64,000 nt of DNA from Trogon surrucura (taxonomy: Eukaryota; Chordata; Aves; Trogoniformes; Trogonidae), in contig CM036626.1 of assembly GCA_020746105.1 (NCBI GenBank), forward strand, positions 16,938,001-17,002,000. The letters run 5' to 3'. The notes below the pieces were generated by a model. The model was not told the DNA's origin. It did no database searches and saw only the letters and a program-made list of their open reading frames with translations. Numbering within the stretch: position 1 is the first letter of the stretch; every line of letters begins with the position of its first letter. The position numbers and the translations under genes are program-made. Positions 47,484 to 59,600 of this stretch are shown piece by piece.

Positions 47484-47520
47484 CAGCTGTGCAAACCCTT
47501 CTGACATTTCAGTGCAGCTG
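47484..47520. promoter_or_regulatory. Paired CAGCTG E-boxes upstream of LMOD3
   Basis: CAGCTG at 47484-47489 and 47515-47520, a spacing compatible with myogenic bHLH pairs. LMOD3 is muscle-specific, but E-boxes are common by chance and the true promoter is unknown. Confidence 0.25.
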
Positions 47521-49163
47521 GTGCATCACCCGTGGCGTAAGGCAGGAGACGGACATCTTCTAGAGGATTCCTGGGGCACTTCACCTTCCAGTGCTTCGCC
47601 CCATGCTTGAATCACTGCAGGCAGGTTGTTAATGGTACCTGCAAAGTGGGTGGAGTTCTGCACCGTGCGAAGAAGCAGCACAAAGTCTCTCTGTCCGTAA
47701 CGTCTTGGGTATCTCAAAAGGGCCGGGGACTGCAGTCTCTTCACTGCCTTGAGCCAAGTCTAAACCCTGACCTAACGCTGCAAGTGGTTTTAGTGTGAGC
47801 CGAGCCATCGTGTTCACGCAGGCGCATGATCCTGGTTCAAGTGAAATCCTTCAAGATGGAAAAAGGCGGTCGGAAAAAGAACAGTCGATGCAACACACAC
47901 CTTGCCCTTGGGGGCAGGTGTCCGCGTGGGGACGGGCACCAGCCCTTTGAACCAGCCTGGGAGGTCCCAGAGGGAGCATTTCCCACAGCCCGCCTGTGCC
48001 CTGCCCCTGCCCAGGGCAAGGCCAATGTCCTGTTTCTTGGCCAACCTGTCTCCATCATGGACGTTATTTGCACTGTCAACAGATCTTGGCCGACAGTTCG
48101 TCTCAGGTTCATTCTTTTCCCACTTTTTACCTTTTTTTTTGTTTGTTTGGTTGGGTTTTTTTACAGAATTAATAAGCAACAACAAAGATTCACTTTGGTA
48201 GCATTCGTAGAACTGATGTAACTACAGGTTACTTGAATTTTTTTTTTTTTCATTAAATGTCCCTTCCAGCTAAGTACCTCCTTCTTTGTTCAGAATATTT
48301 TATAGGCTTCTAAATTTATACTGCAAACCAGAAACCATCTCTCCAACACCACTGTGCTCATGGCTGCTTTTTAAAAGGCGAGTAGCGTGGGTGGGTAATT
48401 TTTCCACTACAGTGCAATTTCAGCGTGCCGTGGTTTGGACTGTTTGTAGAATTAGGAAGATTTGTTCTCATAATTTCAAATATTCTTTGCAGTGGGTTTT
48501 GAATTGCATCCTCACCTTGCAGCTATGAAAACGTCGTTCATAGGAAAGAAAACACAGATGAGAGGCTGCGAAACCAAGCCCCACTCACTTTTAAGCCAAT
48601 TTTTAAGCAGTCTCACCCGCTCTCTGCTGCAGTTTGCCAGCAGGAAAATAGTCTTGACATGACGATGGTCTCTCTTCACTGTGTTTTGTAACAAGAACAT
48701 GGTGTTCAAAGCCCTGTTAACCTTTATTAAAAAAACATTATCCAAAGGTCCTCGTTTAATTAAGGCTGTTACACAGCGGGGAAGAAGGCAAAAATTTAAG
48801 AATTATATAAGTGGTAAGGAAAAAATAATAGAAACTCAAACCAAGAAGGTAATGGCTCCATTTGCCCCTTTGGTACTTCAGAGGACATCCTTATTTTATA
48901 TTATGCAGCAGCAAGCACAACAGCAGACCCACACATCAATCTATCTGGTCTAAGCAGTTTTAACCCCCTGTGAGTACTGTCCATAAATGGTTTCCTGGTG
49001 TTATCAAATAAATCAATGCTCTTCGGTAGCTGGTATGTTATTCTCCCAAACGATGCTGTCTGGGTCACAGAAGCTGCCTATTCAGTGGTTACTTATCTCT
49101 TGCTAATTTCTTGACTGTAAATAAAGCCCCTGGTCACCTTCTTGTATTTCCATGATCATCAGC

Positions 49164-49255
49164 CAGGCCATCCTGGGCCATGGGCTTGTCAGATTTGCGA
49201 AGTTAAGTAGGGTCAAACTCATGAAGTCCTCTCAAGAAAGGAAACAGGGATACTG
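49164..49255 (+). repeat. Probable decayed 5S-rRNA-derived element
   Basis: The core TTGTCAGATTTGCGAAGTTA (49186-49205) continues to AGTAGGGTC and matches the vertebrate 5S internal promoter region at 22 of 29 positions by hand, with AAGTTAAGTAGGGTC against AAGCTAAGCAGGGTC. Flanks match weakly (GGCCAT before, CAGGGATAC after). It could be a 5S pseudogene or an old 5S-headed SINE. Confidence 0.4.
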
Positions 49256-52200
49256 AGAACACTATCAAGTATTTGAAAAGCAGGTTTTCCTCTAAGTACA
49301 AATATATCACCTGTCAACCATGGTTAGGAAACACTATACTTCTGGGAGTCAGATGCAGAGCGAAGGGCTGCCCAGTGACACCTCTCCTGGTGACTCAGGT
49401 GTTAATCCCACAGATTTCCAAGGCAGGTATCACATTTTGCCTACTTCAGGTCTCTCCTTCATAAATTACCTCGAGTTCAGGCTTCACTTCCTTCCCTAAC
49501 ACGTTGCTTAGTGGTTTGGAGTGCTGGAAACTGCACATTAAGGCAACAAACGCTGTCCTCCAAGCCAAACCTTGAAGTCTTTTCCATGGCAAAACTCCCA
49601 TCTTCTTCCCAATAACATTTGTTGGTCTTCCCCTGAAACAATCACTCATTCCTCAACCTTCGTTAAGACAGGAAAGCCACTTCCATCAGTAGCACTTACT
49701 ATTTTCACGCCAATTTGACACTTGCTCAGGAATCCCTGGACTAATAAGCTGCTGCACGAGGTGCTCTGTTACCCAAGGGCAGAGCCGTGCCAGCACCTCC
49801 GCTCAAAGAATGAGCAGAAGACAAAAGGTACCTGCAGCGATCACAAAGCGATCCCCTACGGGTGCCAGCTCAAAATTCATCCTCAGTACTCACCTAACAA
49901 GTGCTAAATTTAGGCACTTTAGGAGCAAACTCACAGAAGATAATGCAAAGAGCAATTCATACTCACCGCTTGCAGTTCCTGAGGCAGGTATTCGTGTATG
50001 GAGGAACTCTTGCATGAAACCCAGCAGGCTCTCACGCAGGATCGTCTCACTTCATTGGTTTTTCTCATTTGTGCATTTTCTTCGAAACTTCTAACCTATC
50101 GCTCTTGAAAGCAAAGGAGTTGACAAGTTTTGAACTCAAATGTCAAGAGAGGCCGACCCCTGTATCACCATTTGGCATGAAGGAGGCCAACAAACCGCGC
50201 TTCAAGTGCCTAAGATGTGTTCTATTTTTAAGGTAATTGATGGGACACATGCCGATGCCAAATGCTGGAGAGCAATTTCTATAATGGTGCCTTTTTTTCT
50301 TTTTTTTTTTCCTTGTAAAACACACACATTTATTTCCGTTTATTACCAATCTGTGGCATTTCCAAGTGCCAAGGCATTAACTGGAATGAGTCAGAGAATG
50401 TGCCTGTGTAACATAACCTGGCATCACTTTTAAGAAACTCTTAGGCTTGATGGGCAGTCTAAAAATTGACAAACAGTAGCATATATCAAGCACATTCAGT
50501 GATGCAGTGTAATGCAATATGGGGATTATAAAGGGTCAGATGATGAGATCTTAACAAGTACTAAGTAACGAGAGCAATCATAGAGAGACACCCTGCGGGA
50601 AAAACACCAGGGATCATCCTGGGGAAAAAAAAAACGAAACCCACCACAGGTCCAAACTTACAGATATAAATATATCAGATTAAGTTTGTTGCTTAAATAG
50701 AGGAAGGTCTTTCTAAGTATTTGCCCAAGTTGCTTGACAGAGAGCTGCAACGCCAAGCTCTGTGTGAAGCAGCAGGAGCGGCAGTGGCTGGTGTGGGGAT
50801 GGGAGGGGGCAGCAAGGACAGGATGGGGCAGTGAGGATGGGTCTGCAAGCCCCTCACTCCTGCCCTGGCAGTCACCAAATCAGCACACGTCACTTGGCCT
50901 GGCAGTTTCCTTCAGCTCCGAGAGGAGCAAACAGAGCTGCATCTCCTGTTTCAGTGGGACCTGGAATCCTCTAATTTGGGTCAAAAAAAGAACGTCGTGA
51001 TTTTGATTTTTTTTTTTTTTTCCAGTTTCCATTTTCATATCATCAGCTACAGTGGCTCATCCCTACAGAAAAACCACCTCTGTCATCATCCACACTTTTT
51101 AGCACAGGGAAAAATGTAACATTAAAATGCATAGAGAGAAAGGGGAGCATGGAAGGGACTTCAGTCCTATCAGAAATTAAGGAGAAAAAATTTCAGCCTG
51201 GGGCAGGATACTGACCCCCCCCACGGGCCTGTGCAGAGCAATCACTCGGGGAAAAGCACAGGCAAGTCTTGTTTTGCATCAGTAAGTATTAAATAATTAG
51301 CTTGTGTATTTCCCAACAATTTCAACTGGCTTAAACAACTGTAAAAAAAAGATCATCCAAACCCCCATGATTTTGGGGCAGGAAACAGCTCCACGTTTGA
51401 AGGTGGATGGTGACACTTTGCCAGTGTGGGGCTGGGGCTGACACCGAGTGCAACTGAGCTGGTCCTGGGGGTCTGGGCTGAGCCAGGGCAAACCCCATTC
51501 AGAGCCAAAACATATTCCAGATTTCACTCTCGAAGCCTGAGTTTCTCTGCTTGCCTGCCAAAGAACAATGCTACGCTTCACCCGCCATCCCCCCTGCCAA
51601 TACACATATGCGTTTTTTTTTTAACTGACCCTGTTTTAAAGTGGCTTAAGCAACAAAACCCAGCACAGAGGTCACATCCCCCCTTCTTTGTCCCGTGCTC
51701 ATTTACAGACAAGCAGATCTGTGGCTGCAGGAGAGAGTTTCTGCTCCCAGATATCATTTATAGCACAATAACAGACAAAACGCTGCAGCACTCAGCACTA
51801 GCTACGTCCCTGCTAACTTGGTATTTTACTTTCCCACCATCTATTCCAGGATGAAGGTTCATTTTCTCACTGCTGGGTGAAACAGCAAACACCCGTATAT
51901 GCAGAGTTACCCTTCAGCGCAAGAAGAACAAGGGCAAGGGCAGGAGATGCAGCAGGGAGAGACACGATGCCCAGCGTAGCATGATGAGAAAAAGCACACA
52001 GAACTGTTTATGTCTTCACACATTTGCAAAATACACTTAGTTGGGTTGTTTGTTTTTTGGGTTTTTTTTTTTTCTCCCCACCGCATTTACCTCAAACAGC
52101 TGCAAAAATTGAGGGAAGTCATTTGAAACCCACTCCAGGAAGTTTGTTACCAACAAGATAAAACACACCTAAGGACATTAGTTTTCCCTCTAGTACGAGA

Positions 52201-52762
52201 TCCCTGGGCACAAAAAAAAAAAAAATCATGGAAACCAGATAATTTGACTTAATAGCAATTAAACAAGACAACCGCATTAGGTTTGCTCCTATTCATTTTG
52301 ATAAGATTTCAGTAGTTGTATGAGGCCTTACCATAGCTGAAGCTCTCAGCTTTCTATCTTAGAAATTTATTACATATGATAGAAAAGCACAAAGGAGATA
52401 GAAAAATAATGTAGACAGCAGAAACCTCCCTAGGAGAGATGTTAACTTATCCAGAAAGTACCAGGCAAGTGCAGCGACAGGGAGCTTCTCCCCAGGCTCA
52501 GAAGCAGCAATCCTGCATTAACCCTCACAGCCCAGGAGATGGAGCAAACCTTCAGTCCTTACAGGGTTTCCTACAAATATTTTGGGACCCCGACGGGTCA
52601 CAGTGGAGGCTTCTCACCCATCCGGGAGTACAAAACATTTCTGCACTGTTGCTCACGTTTAAGCCGAACAGAGCCAAGATCATAAATGAAAAAATCAGCA
52701 GAAATCTGCCAGAGTCACATCACGTATTAAGTCACCTTGGCCAACAAGTTTCACGTGTATAC

Positions 52763-52915
52763 CTGGGTGAATTTTAAAGATTTGTGACCTTTAAAGATTT
52801 GCCCGTGCTTGGTCTGAGCCTCATTCCTGCCCGGTTCCTGCGCCGGGGGGAGGTCAGACACCAGGGCTTGCAGCAGCTCCCACAGGAGTTTGTCCTCCCC
52901 CATCTCCAAGTATTT
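52763..52915 (-). CDS. Unassigned candidate exon, 51 codons
   Basis: 153 nt, open in phase 0, between a strong acceptor (pyrimidine-rich CTGCTTCTTGTCTGCTCTTT then TGAACAG) and a donor CAG|GTATAC. The translation begins KYLEMGEDKLLWELLQALVS and continues DLPPAQEPGRNEAQTKHGQI, ending FKGHKSLKFTQ. It looks protein-like: an amphipathic Leu/Glu helix, then a hydrophilic tail. I do not recognise the family, and no partner exon is certain. It lies about 3.6 kb after the FRMD4B stop and about 5.5 kb before LMOD3, same strand as both. Chance openness of 51 codons in GC-rich DNA is not negligible. Confidence 0.3.
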
Positions 52916-54847
52916 CTGTTCAAAAGAGCAGACAAGAAGCAGGCAGCAATTAAAACCATCAGCCGTGGCTTATTTTAGCCCAGTGCCCTAATGCCTTTTT
53001 AAGGATTCCTGGCAAGGTCTGGTTTTTCTTCTTTATCCATCAACTAAAAAGCACTCAGAAATGCTCCATTACATACGGTTTTATGTGGGTTTTTATTTCC
53101 CCTCCACGCTCATCTCTCCAGCAGTACGTTCTACCTTCTAGAGAGATATTTGTGAGAGACTGTACAATTGATCCCTGAGGGTGTTTTACATTGGCGTTTC
53201 ACGGTGTTCGCCCCTTGCCTTTGTTCTGGATCATACTAAATAAGAGTTTCTAAGTGTTTCTTCAAACTGGAAGGGGCAGGAAGGATTTCAGAGCACAACT
53301 CGCTGCTGCTCAGTCACTAGGTGGCCTCAGTAATCCTGGCGAGGAAGAGCTGTGGTTAAACAGCAGAGAACACAGAGGTAGGAATTCAAACAAAGCACAG
53401 GCAATATGCATTTCAGCTGTGAACAAACGCGATAGTATTCACAAGTGTCTTTATTCCTCTTCAGCTGCATTATACAGACCTGGTCCCTGCGAACGGTCAC
53501 ATACACGCATCAAAACATCGTTGCAGAAGCACAGAACAGTGAAGACAGCCGAGGTCTGCAAAAAGCAAAGTTAAGGGTCCTGGGGAACAGCTGGCAAGAC
53601 TCTGGCATTGCACAAGCCACATAGCATCACCAGCTCCCTTGCTGGGGACGGGCAGGAGGTCCCACGAGAGGGTTGTGCCCTCCCTGTCCTTCCCTGTGCC
53701 ACCCAAGGCTGACCCCAGCCCCTTCCTACCTACCCCAGGCAACAACTGAGAGAAGTTGGATCTTCTTTTCTCTCTCCAGCCTCCTCCTCCTCTCTTGATA
53801 AAAGCTTCTAAGAGCATAGCTCTTTCAGGACCAGGAATGTGGAGAACACAGGAGGGGTTACAAGTGCTGTGCTTTGCCATGCTGCTGCTCTTTTAGCATT
53901 TTTTTCAGATTTCCAGCTCCTCTGCAGCTCGGCTCTCGCTTACTGGAAGCTGCAGCCAAGCTCTGAACTCTGGCCCTTGAGGTGTTATGCCCAATACCCC
54001 CAAAAATAGCAACCCATCCTCAACCCAAACCCACCATAAATTCCCATCTTCTCGATGACATCATCCAAGATGTCCCGGTGCCGTCTGAGCAAGACGGGCT
54101 GAGCTCCAGCACTGTGCCAACACGGATGTGTCGCACCGAGCTAAATCCTGAATGCTAATGGAAAAGCCAATACAACACTCAACGGCTACAGCGTTAAAAT
54201 AAAGGAATGCAAACAATGCTTGAAATGGGGCACAGACCTCATTACACACCTCATTTCCTTTTTTTTAAATGAAAAGCTTTGAAAGCGCTGATAAATAACC
54301 GCCAGCCTGTGCCGATACCATTAGTTCTGGGTAAGGTATTTGAGCTTCCTGCTCACAACAACGCTTTGTAACAGCAGTGAGCAGGACTGGATAAATGGAA
54401 GAACCTCAAAAACTATTTGGAGAAATGGAAAAGCGTGACAGCGAGAGAGTATTTTCAGTGGGTATGTCTGCAAGTTCTTGTTAATATTTATTACTCCCGG
54501 TGATCTAGAAATAAGCATAAATGCTGAATGAGCCCAGCTCAGCTCCCTTGGGGCAGCTGTGCCGGCGAAGCCCCTGCAAAGGCACCAAGCCCCACTCCTC
54601 CCTCCTCTTGCATCCTCAAAACTTCAGACTTAGAGATGTGTTTTTGAACTGCCCTGGGACAAGCCTCCCCCAGCCAAGACCACTCACCCTCTGCACCCAA
54701 CCTAACGCCACAGGCCAAAAGAAATCAGATCGCGGTGATTTACTCTTTCTCACTTGAAAGCCCTGAAATAACACACACTGAGCATTTCCAAGCACTCGAG
54801 CAGAAACAGGAGGAATGCTGAAGTGGTTTTGGTAGCACACTTTTTAG

Positions 54848-54853
54848 TTTATT
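54848..54853 (-). terminator. FRMD4B: FRMD4B candidate poly(A) signal
   Basis: AATAAA read on the minus strand. One of several hexamers, so the end is uncertain. Confidence 0.35.
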
Positions 54854-56491
54854 GACCTATACAAAATAATAGGTCTAAAAAATTCAGAAGTAGTAAAAGA
54901 ATAAGCAAAAAGAGCTCTCGCATTTCTAGAAGGCTATACAAATATGCAAAACCAAGGAAATAAGTTATTTTTTATTTTGTTTTTGTTCGTTTAATTCCAA
55001 ATCGCGACTCTAATAATACAAACGACTAAGTACCAGCTTAACAAGTGTGTCCTTCTGTATATATTACATGCTCTGGAATATTGGTAAAAAACGTCAAAAA
55101 AGTTTATCAGAAACTTTTCTATTCACAATATGAACAAGGAGTAACTAACCCTTTGTATAAATGAAAAAACGAGCACCATTTATGGACTCCTGAAGCACAG
55201 TACAGCTGAGAAACGAGAGAGATCTTGCCGTCTGCAAACGAGTCGTCGGAAATCACGCAAAAAAAGAGAACCCATGCCAATTTGTTCCTACAGATGGATG
55301 GCGTGAGGTAGGTTTTATCCCTCTTAGATCAAGACTGCAGTCGCACTTTCTTTCCTACACAAACATTTTCGTGAAAATGCTGTTCCTTCTGTCACTCAGT
55401 GACTCTGCAGCGCGCCTGGCAGTTCAGACGACTCGCGGTACCATCCTCATGCCCCTCACTTTAAGGCACCCGCTTGGCTGTTTGCGTTCGCATCCACCTG
55501 AAAATACTGGCCCTTACGATCAAATTTGTTCGCCCTGCGGTCACTGGAGCTCCCCCACCGCGGGTCCTCGCTTCGCCGCGGCAGAGCAAAAGGCAACCGT
55601 CACCCGATGAACGGGGGTCGCTGCGCAGCCACCGTGAAAATTTGCCTGCTCCTCCACACAGTGAAGATGTACCATGGAAAGGTCATTAAGTGGGAGGTTA
55701 TGCTTTATCATGGAAAAAAAGCAATTTCAAAGTTTACTGCTTCTGTTCCCAAAATCCATAACCGCCTATAGTTTTGCACGACATACTGTGGCAGCAAATT
55801 CTTTTCTCTTCAGAACTTGCTTGTGGTGCTAACAAACACTCCTAACAACACCCCAAAACATGGACAAACGCATTCAAACCTCCATAATAATTAAAAAAAA
55901 AAAAACAAACCCGATCCTTCCTTCAAGTAATGTTCCAATACTGATTAAGTCACCCTTTGCCTCACACACACAGTATCTATCCTTCACAAGCTTATGAAAA
56001 TCCTTCCAGGTCATCATAAGCCATGGCAGAATAAATTTTCATTTCTTCTTCTTTCAGACATTAGAATTGTGCTCCTAGAATTTCTGGTTTTTCCATCAGT
56101 CCCCTTTTCACATTTATTTTTTTCTCCGAGGTTTGCCTTCAACACCTTCCAATCTTCCAAAAAAGTGCTTGCTAAATATAAATACTTCAACCAAGTGCTG
56201 CATCTAGTCGTAGATTAAACTGTGGCTTGCCCTTGCTCGTGTAGGCTACCTGGATGCAGACAGAAACACCATTCATGGTTAAGACTTTGTCATTTTGCTA
56301 CAGTCCCTTTTCACGCTGAATTTAATCTTTCCCAGCAAAACAGCCTGCTTCTTTTTTTTGTTTGGGTTGGTTTGTTGTTGGGTTGGGTTTTTTTCCTCAT
56401 TCGGTTTGGGAAGTTCCACCCGAGATCTGCCTCGGAGTCACAGCATTTTGTGCAAGGCACGCAAGGGTACGAATGCGGGGCTGCGGGCGGT
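54848..56491 (-). other. FRMD4B: FRMD4B 3' UTR (probable extent)
   Basis: No coding signal. AATAAA on the minus strand at 54848-54853 is a candidate end about 1.64 kb after the stop; other AATAAA copies further left (for example near 54.49 kb) could extend it. Contains a C/A-rich run on the transcribed sense (56347-56396). Confidence 0.4.
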
Positions 56492-56612
56492 CTACACGAG
56501 CGTCCCGGGCTTTGAGTCCTCGTGCCAGAATAACCTCTGCTCGTCGCCGTGCAGGTCTTCTTCCAAGCGGCTCTCGTCATCGCCACCCAGCTGGCTCGTC
56601 TCTGCATACGCT
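56492..56612 (-). CDS. FRMD4B: FRMD4B last coding exon with stop
   Basis: 121 nt, completing Arg then AYAETSQLGGDDESRLEEDL to DSKPGTLV, stop TAG at 56492-56494. The C-terminus TLV could serve as a PDZ-type ligand (inference). Acceptor TTCCAG. Confidence 0.96.
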
Positions 56613-59600
56613 CTGGAAGAGACACACGGCATCAGGGATCAGCGAGAGCCCAGGGTCTTCCCCAGACCCCCAAGCACGGCACAAGCTCACGCAAACTCCC
56701 TCAGGCTCGAACGAACACCCGTTACGGCGAGTTCACCCCAGCATAATCTGGATCCTAACGCAAACCCAGTTTTCGGGCGGCGATTAAGCGAAATGCCGTG
56801 TGAGGGGATCTCCACCGCTCCAAACTGTCAAGACTGCAGGGCGCATCGGTTGCTCATTTGCCATAATCGCATTAAAATAGAGAAGTAAAACAGACAATCA
56901 GAGGCGATTCAGAATATGGAAAATTAAGAGCTAATGAACCTCACTCTGATAAAGCTGCCAAATAAGCGGAGTTTTCAAAGGCCAATTATAGGAAGTTAAG
57001 AAATTAGTAGCAACCGTATTTTTAAACACGGCTATTGTGTATCTTTTAAATCACAGCAATAAAAAAAGCTCACGGCACGTAGCTCAGAGACAAGGAGCTT
57101 TTACATATTTTCTTACACTTCCACTTGTTTTAAAACAAACAGAATTAAAAATTCAGTAATCTCAAGCAAGTCAGCCTGGCAGCAAGCGCAAACTGCAACC
57201 CAGGAAGCAGGAGGCACAAACCTGGGGCAGTTACTGCAGTTGGCTCCACTTAGCACAAGCCTACTTAAACCTGACAGCATTTGTGGGGGCAGAGCCATTC
57301 CCCTGGGCAGGAGGTCTCTGCCCTCACTGGTAACTGCCAGCATACGATAGCGAGGGAGGATGAGACCAAAACCACCAAGTACGCACAGTGAGAGAGCCGC
57401 AGGAATTTCTGCAGGGACAGAGCAGACTCTGGGCTCCCCGCGCTCCTCGGCAGAGCACCCACCCGCAGGGCAGCTCGGCCAGCTTCAGCACAGCCCGCCT
57501 GGTTCCCGGGCTGAGCTCTGCCAAGCGAGACGTGCTTCTGAACACTTTTGAATGCCGGCACACAGATGTGAGGTTGAATGGAGGCGTTTCCTTTCCCTTG
57601 GTTTTCCAAAAGTTAACCAGCACAGGCACTTCAGAAACACACCAGGACAGTGTTCTGCCGCGCAGGAGAGACCTCCTGGCACAGGGGGTGAGGGGAACCA
57701 GGCTCAGCGGGGGCTCTGCCTGCTCTGAGCATCGCAGCTCCCAGGGAGAGGAAGATCTTTGATGGTCCAGCATCAGCCAGAGGAAAAGGTTGTGCAACGA
57801 GTTCATCCTTCACTACAACTGCTTCCCCCTCCCTTGTGTACTGGTGGTACAGCTGATCTTCTCCACACAGAAGACTTGGTCTCACAAAGTCAATTTTATA
57901 ATTACTCTTCATCCAGCCCTTTGAAATCCAGCTAAGTTTCTCAGAAGTTTTAACAGCCTGTGAAATGCAGGAGGAAGGGCTGAAAATCTCGATTTACTCT
58001 ACTCACCTGCTCTGCAAAGGAAGGTTGCCATAAACGTTCCCGTAGCAGCTGGTGTAAGAGGAATGAGATAACGTATCGTAGTCTGAAAGTCCCACTGCAA
58101 GCGGGTTTCGCCAGTTCCCAGCAGTGTTTGCAGAAGATGCTGAAATTAAAAAAAAAAAAATTATCACAAATTAGATCTTTCTTCAGCTAAATCAGCCAAG
58201 ACAAATGAGACAATTCTCATTAGCGATCTCTGTGGGTTTCTGCTGGACAAGCAAGTAGACAATGCAAACATAAAATATGATTTACAAGTCCCATTGGGAG
58301 AAAAGCACTCTGCGGATGGTATTTTAAAGTTAGGGAATCTCTTTAAAAAGACTTTCTGACCCATTCAGGGATGCTCATTGTACTGTATTTTGAGAGCCAT
58401 CACAGCATTAACTGCATTTACATGGCACGAAGTTTTGCACATGGCTTCTAGTTGGTAAACTGTCTGAAAACCATATTGCTCTTTGTGCTTCTTTGGACCA
58501 CTGCACTTACAAAGAGTAAAAGGCAGTTTTACCCACAGGAGAAGGCAACAAACAAGTCTTTCTTTCCAAGCACAGAACAAGAAAATCCCATTCAGCTCCT
58601 TATCTACCTTTCAGGACAGCGCTTTAGCCTTGCTTCTACTCTACTGACTTCATCGAGGCAGCAGAGGGAGTAGCATTCAATGCACAGCAAGGACTTACAG
58701 AAACACTCAGCACAGAAGAAATCAGACATTACCCGAAGAGAAAGACGACACCCGACTGCTAGGAGAGCACGGCACCTGCAGACCAGCAAAGCCCAAACTC
58801 CTTTGAGATCCTCTGTCAGACTCAAAGCCTGCCTGCAGGCTATGACCCTGCTCCTTTTGACTGGAGGCACGCTGGTACCAACCACGGAGATGCTCTGCGA
58901 CTAAGGCCTTGTGAATGTTTTTGGTTATGTGCTCCGTTTTAGCAACTTGCTTCCTCGGAAGCCTTAGGGTTGCATACGGGTTGTGCGGTACTCTGTCCAC
59001 TTCATCCTCATGGTAAGACCTGAATTCCCTGTAACGGTCGTATCCGTAATGTGCCGACGAGCGATAGGAAGGATTGACACTGTACTGTCCCTCCGTATCG
59101 CTCTCATAAACGTATCCTCCGTTGTAATAAATGTCAGGTTCGGTGTACGGGGAATATCCAGAAATATAGTAACTAGAGGAAGGCTGCTCCTGACTTTTGT
59201 GGTAGACACCATTGCGGACATCCTTCTGGGCAAGATTTGGCATACTTCCTGAATTTGCAGCAGAAACGTGTTGTTTCTTTGACCGCCTTCGACCCCTGGT
59301 CCGGTTGTCGAGCGTCTGAGTAGTGTAGTAGGGACTGGGAGTGGGTGTCAGGCAGTAATACTCCGCACTTGACTGGCTGGTGTAGGACGATCCGTCATCG
59401 AGGATCTCTGTGCTGCTGCTTCGCTGCGACTTGGAGAGGGTGAAGGCTGCCTTTTCAGCAGGAGTCTCTGCCAGCAGGTGGGTTTGGGATTCCAAACTTC
59501 CGCTGCGCTGCCGGCAGTGGCGCGAGGAAACATCTGGCCTGAAACAACACAGATGTGTACACTGGTTAAAGTCAGCTGCACACGAACATACACAGAGTTG

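Larger units (their letters stand above)
47521..54840. other. Intergenic LMOD3-FRMD4B
   Basis: About 7.3 kb with no recognised gene. Contents worth noting: a 5S-rRNA-like relic at 49164-49255, a clean unassigned candidate exon on the minus strand at 52763-52915, weaker exon-like stretches at 50880-50960 and 49470-49523, and several T-rich tracts. Confidence 0.55.

Noticed and set aside
53497-53880. 127-codon minus-strand frame between LMOD3 and FRMD4B
   Set aside because: No recognised family and no convincing splice pair; composition is ordinary for GC-rich noncoding DNA. Kept out in favour of the better-bounded 52763-52915.
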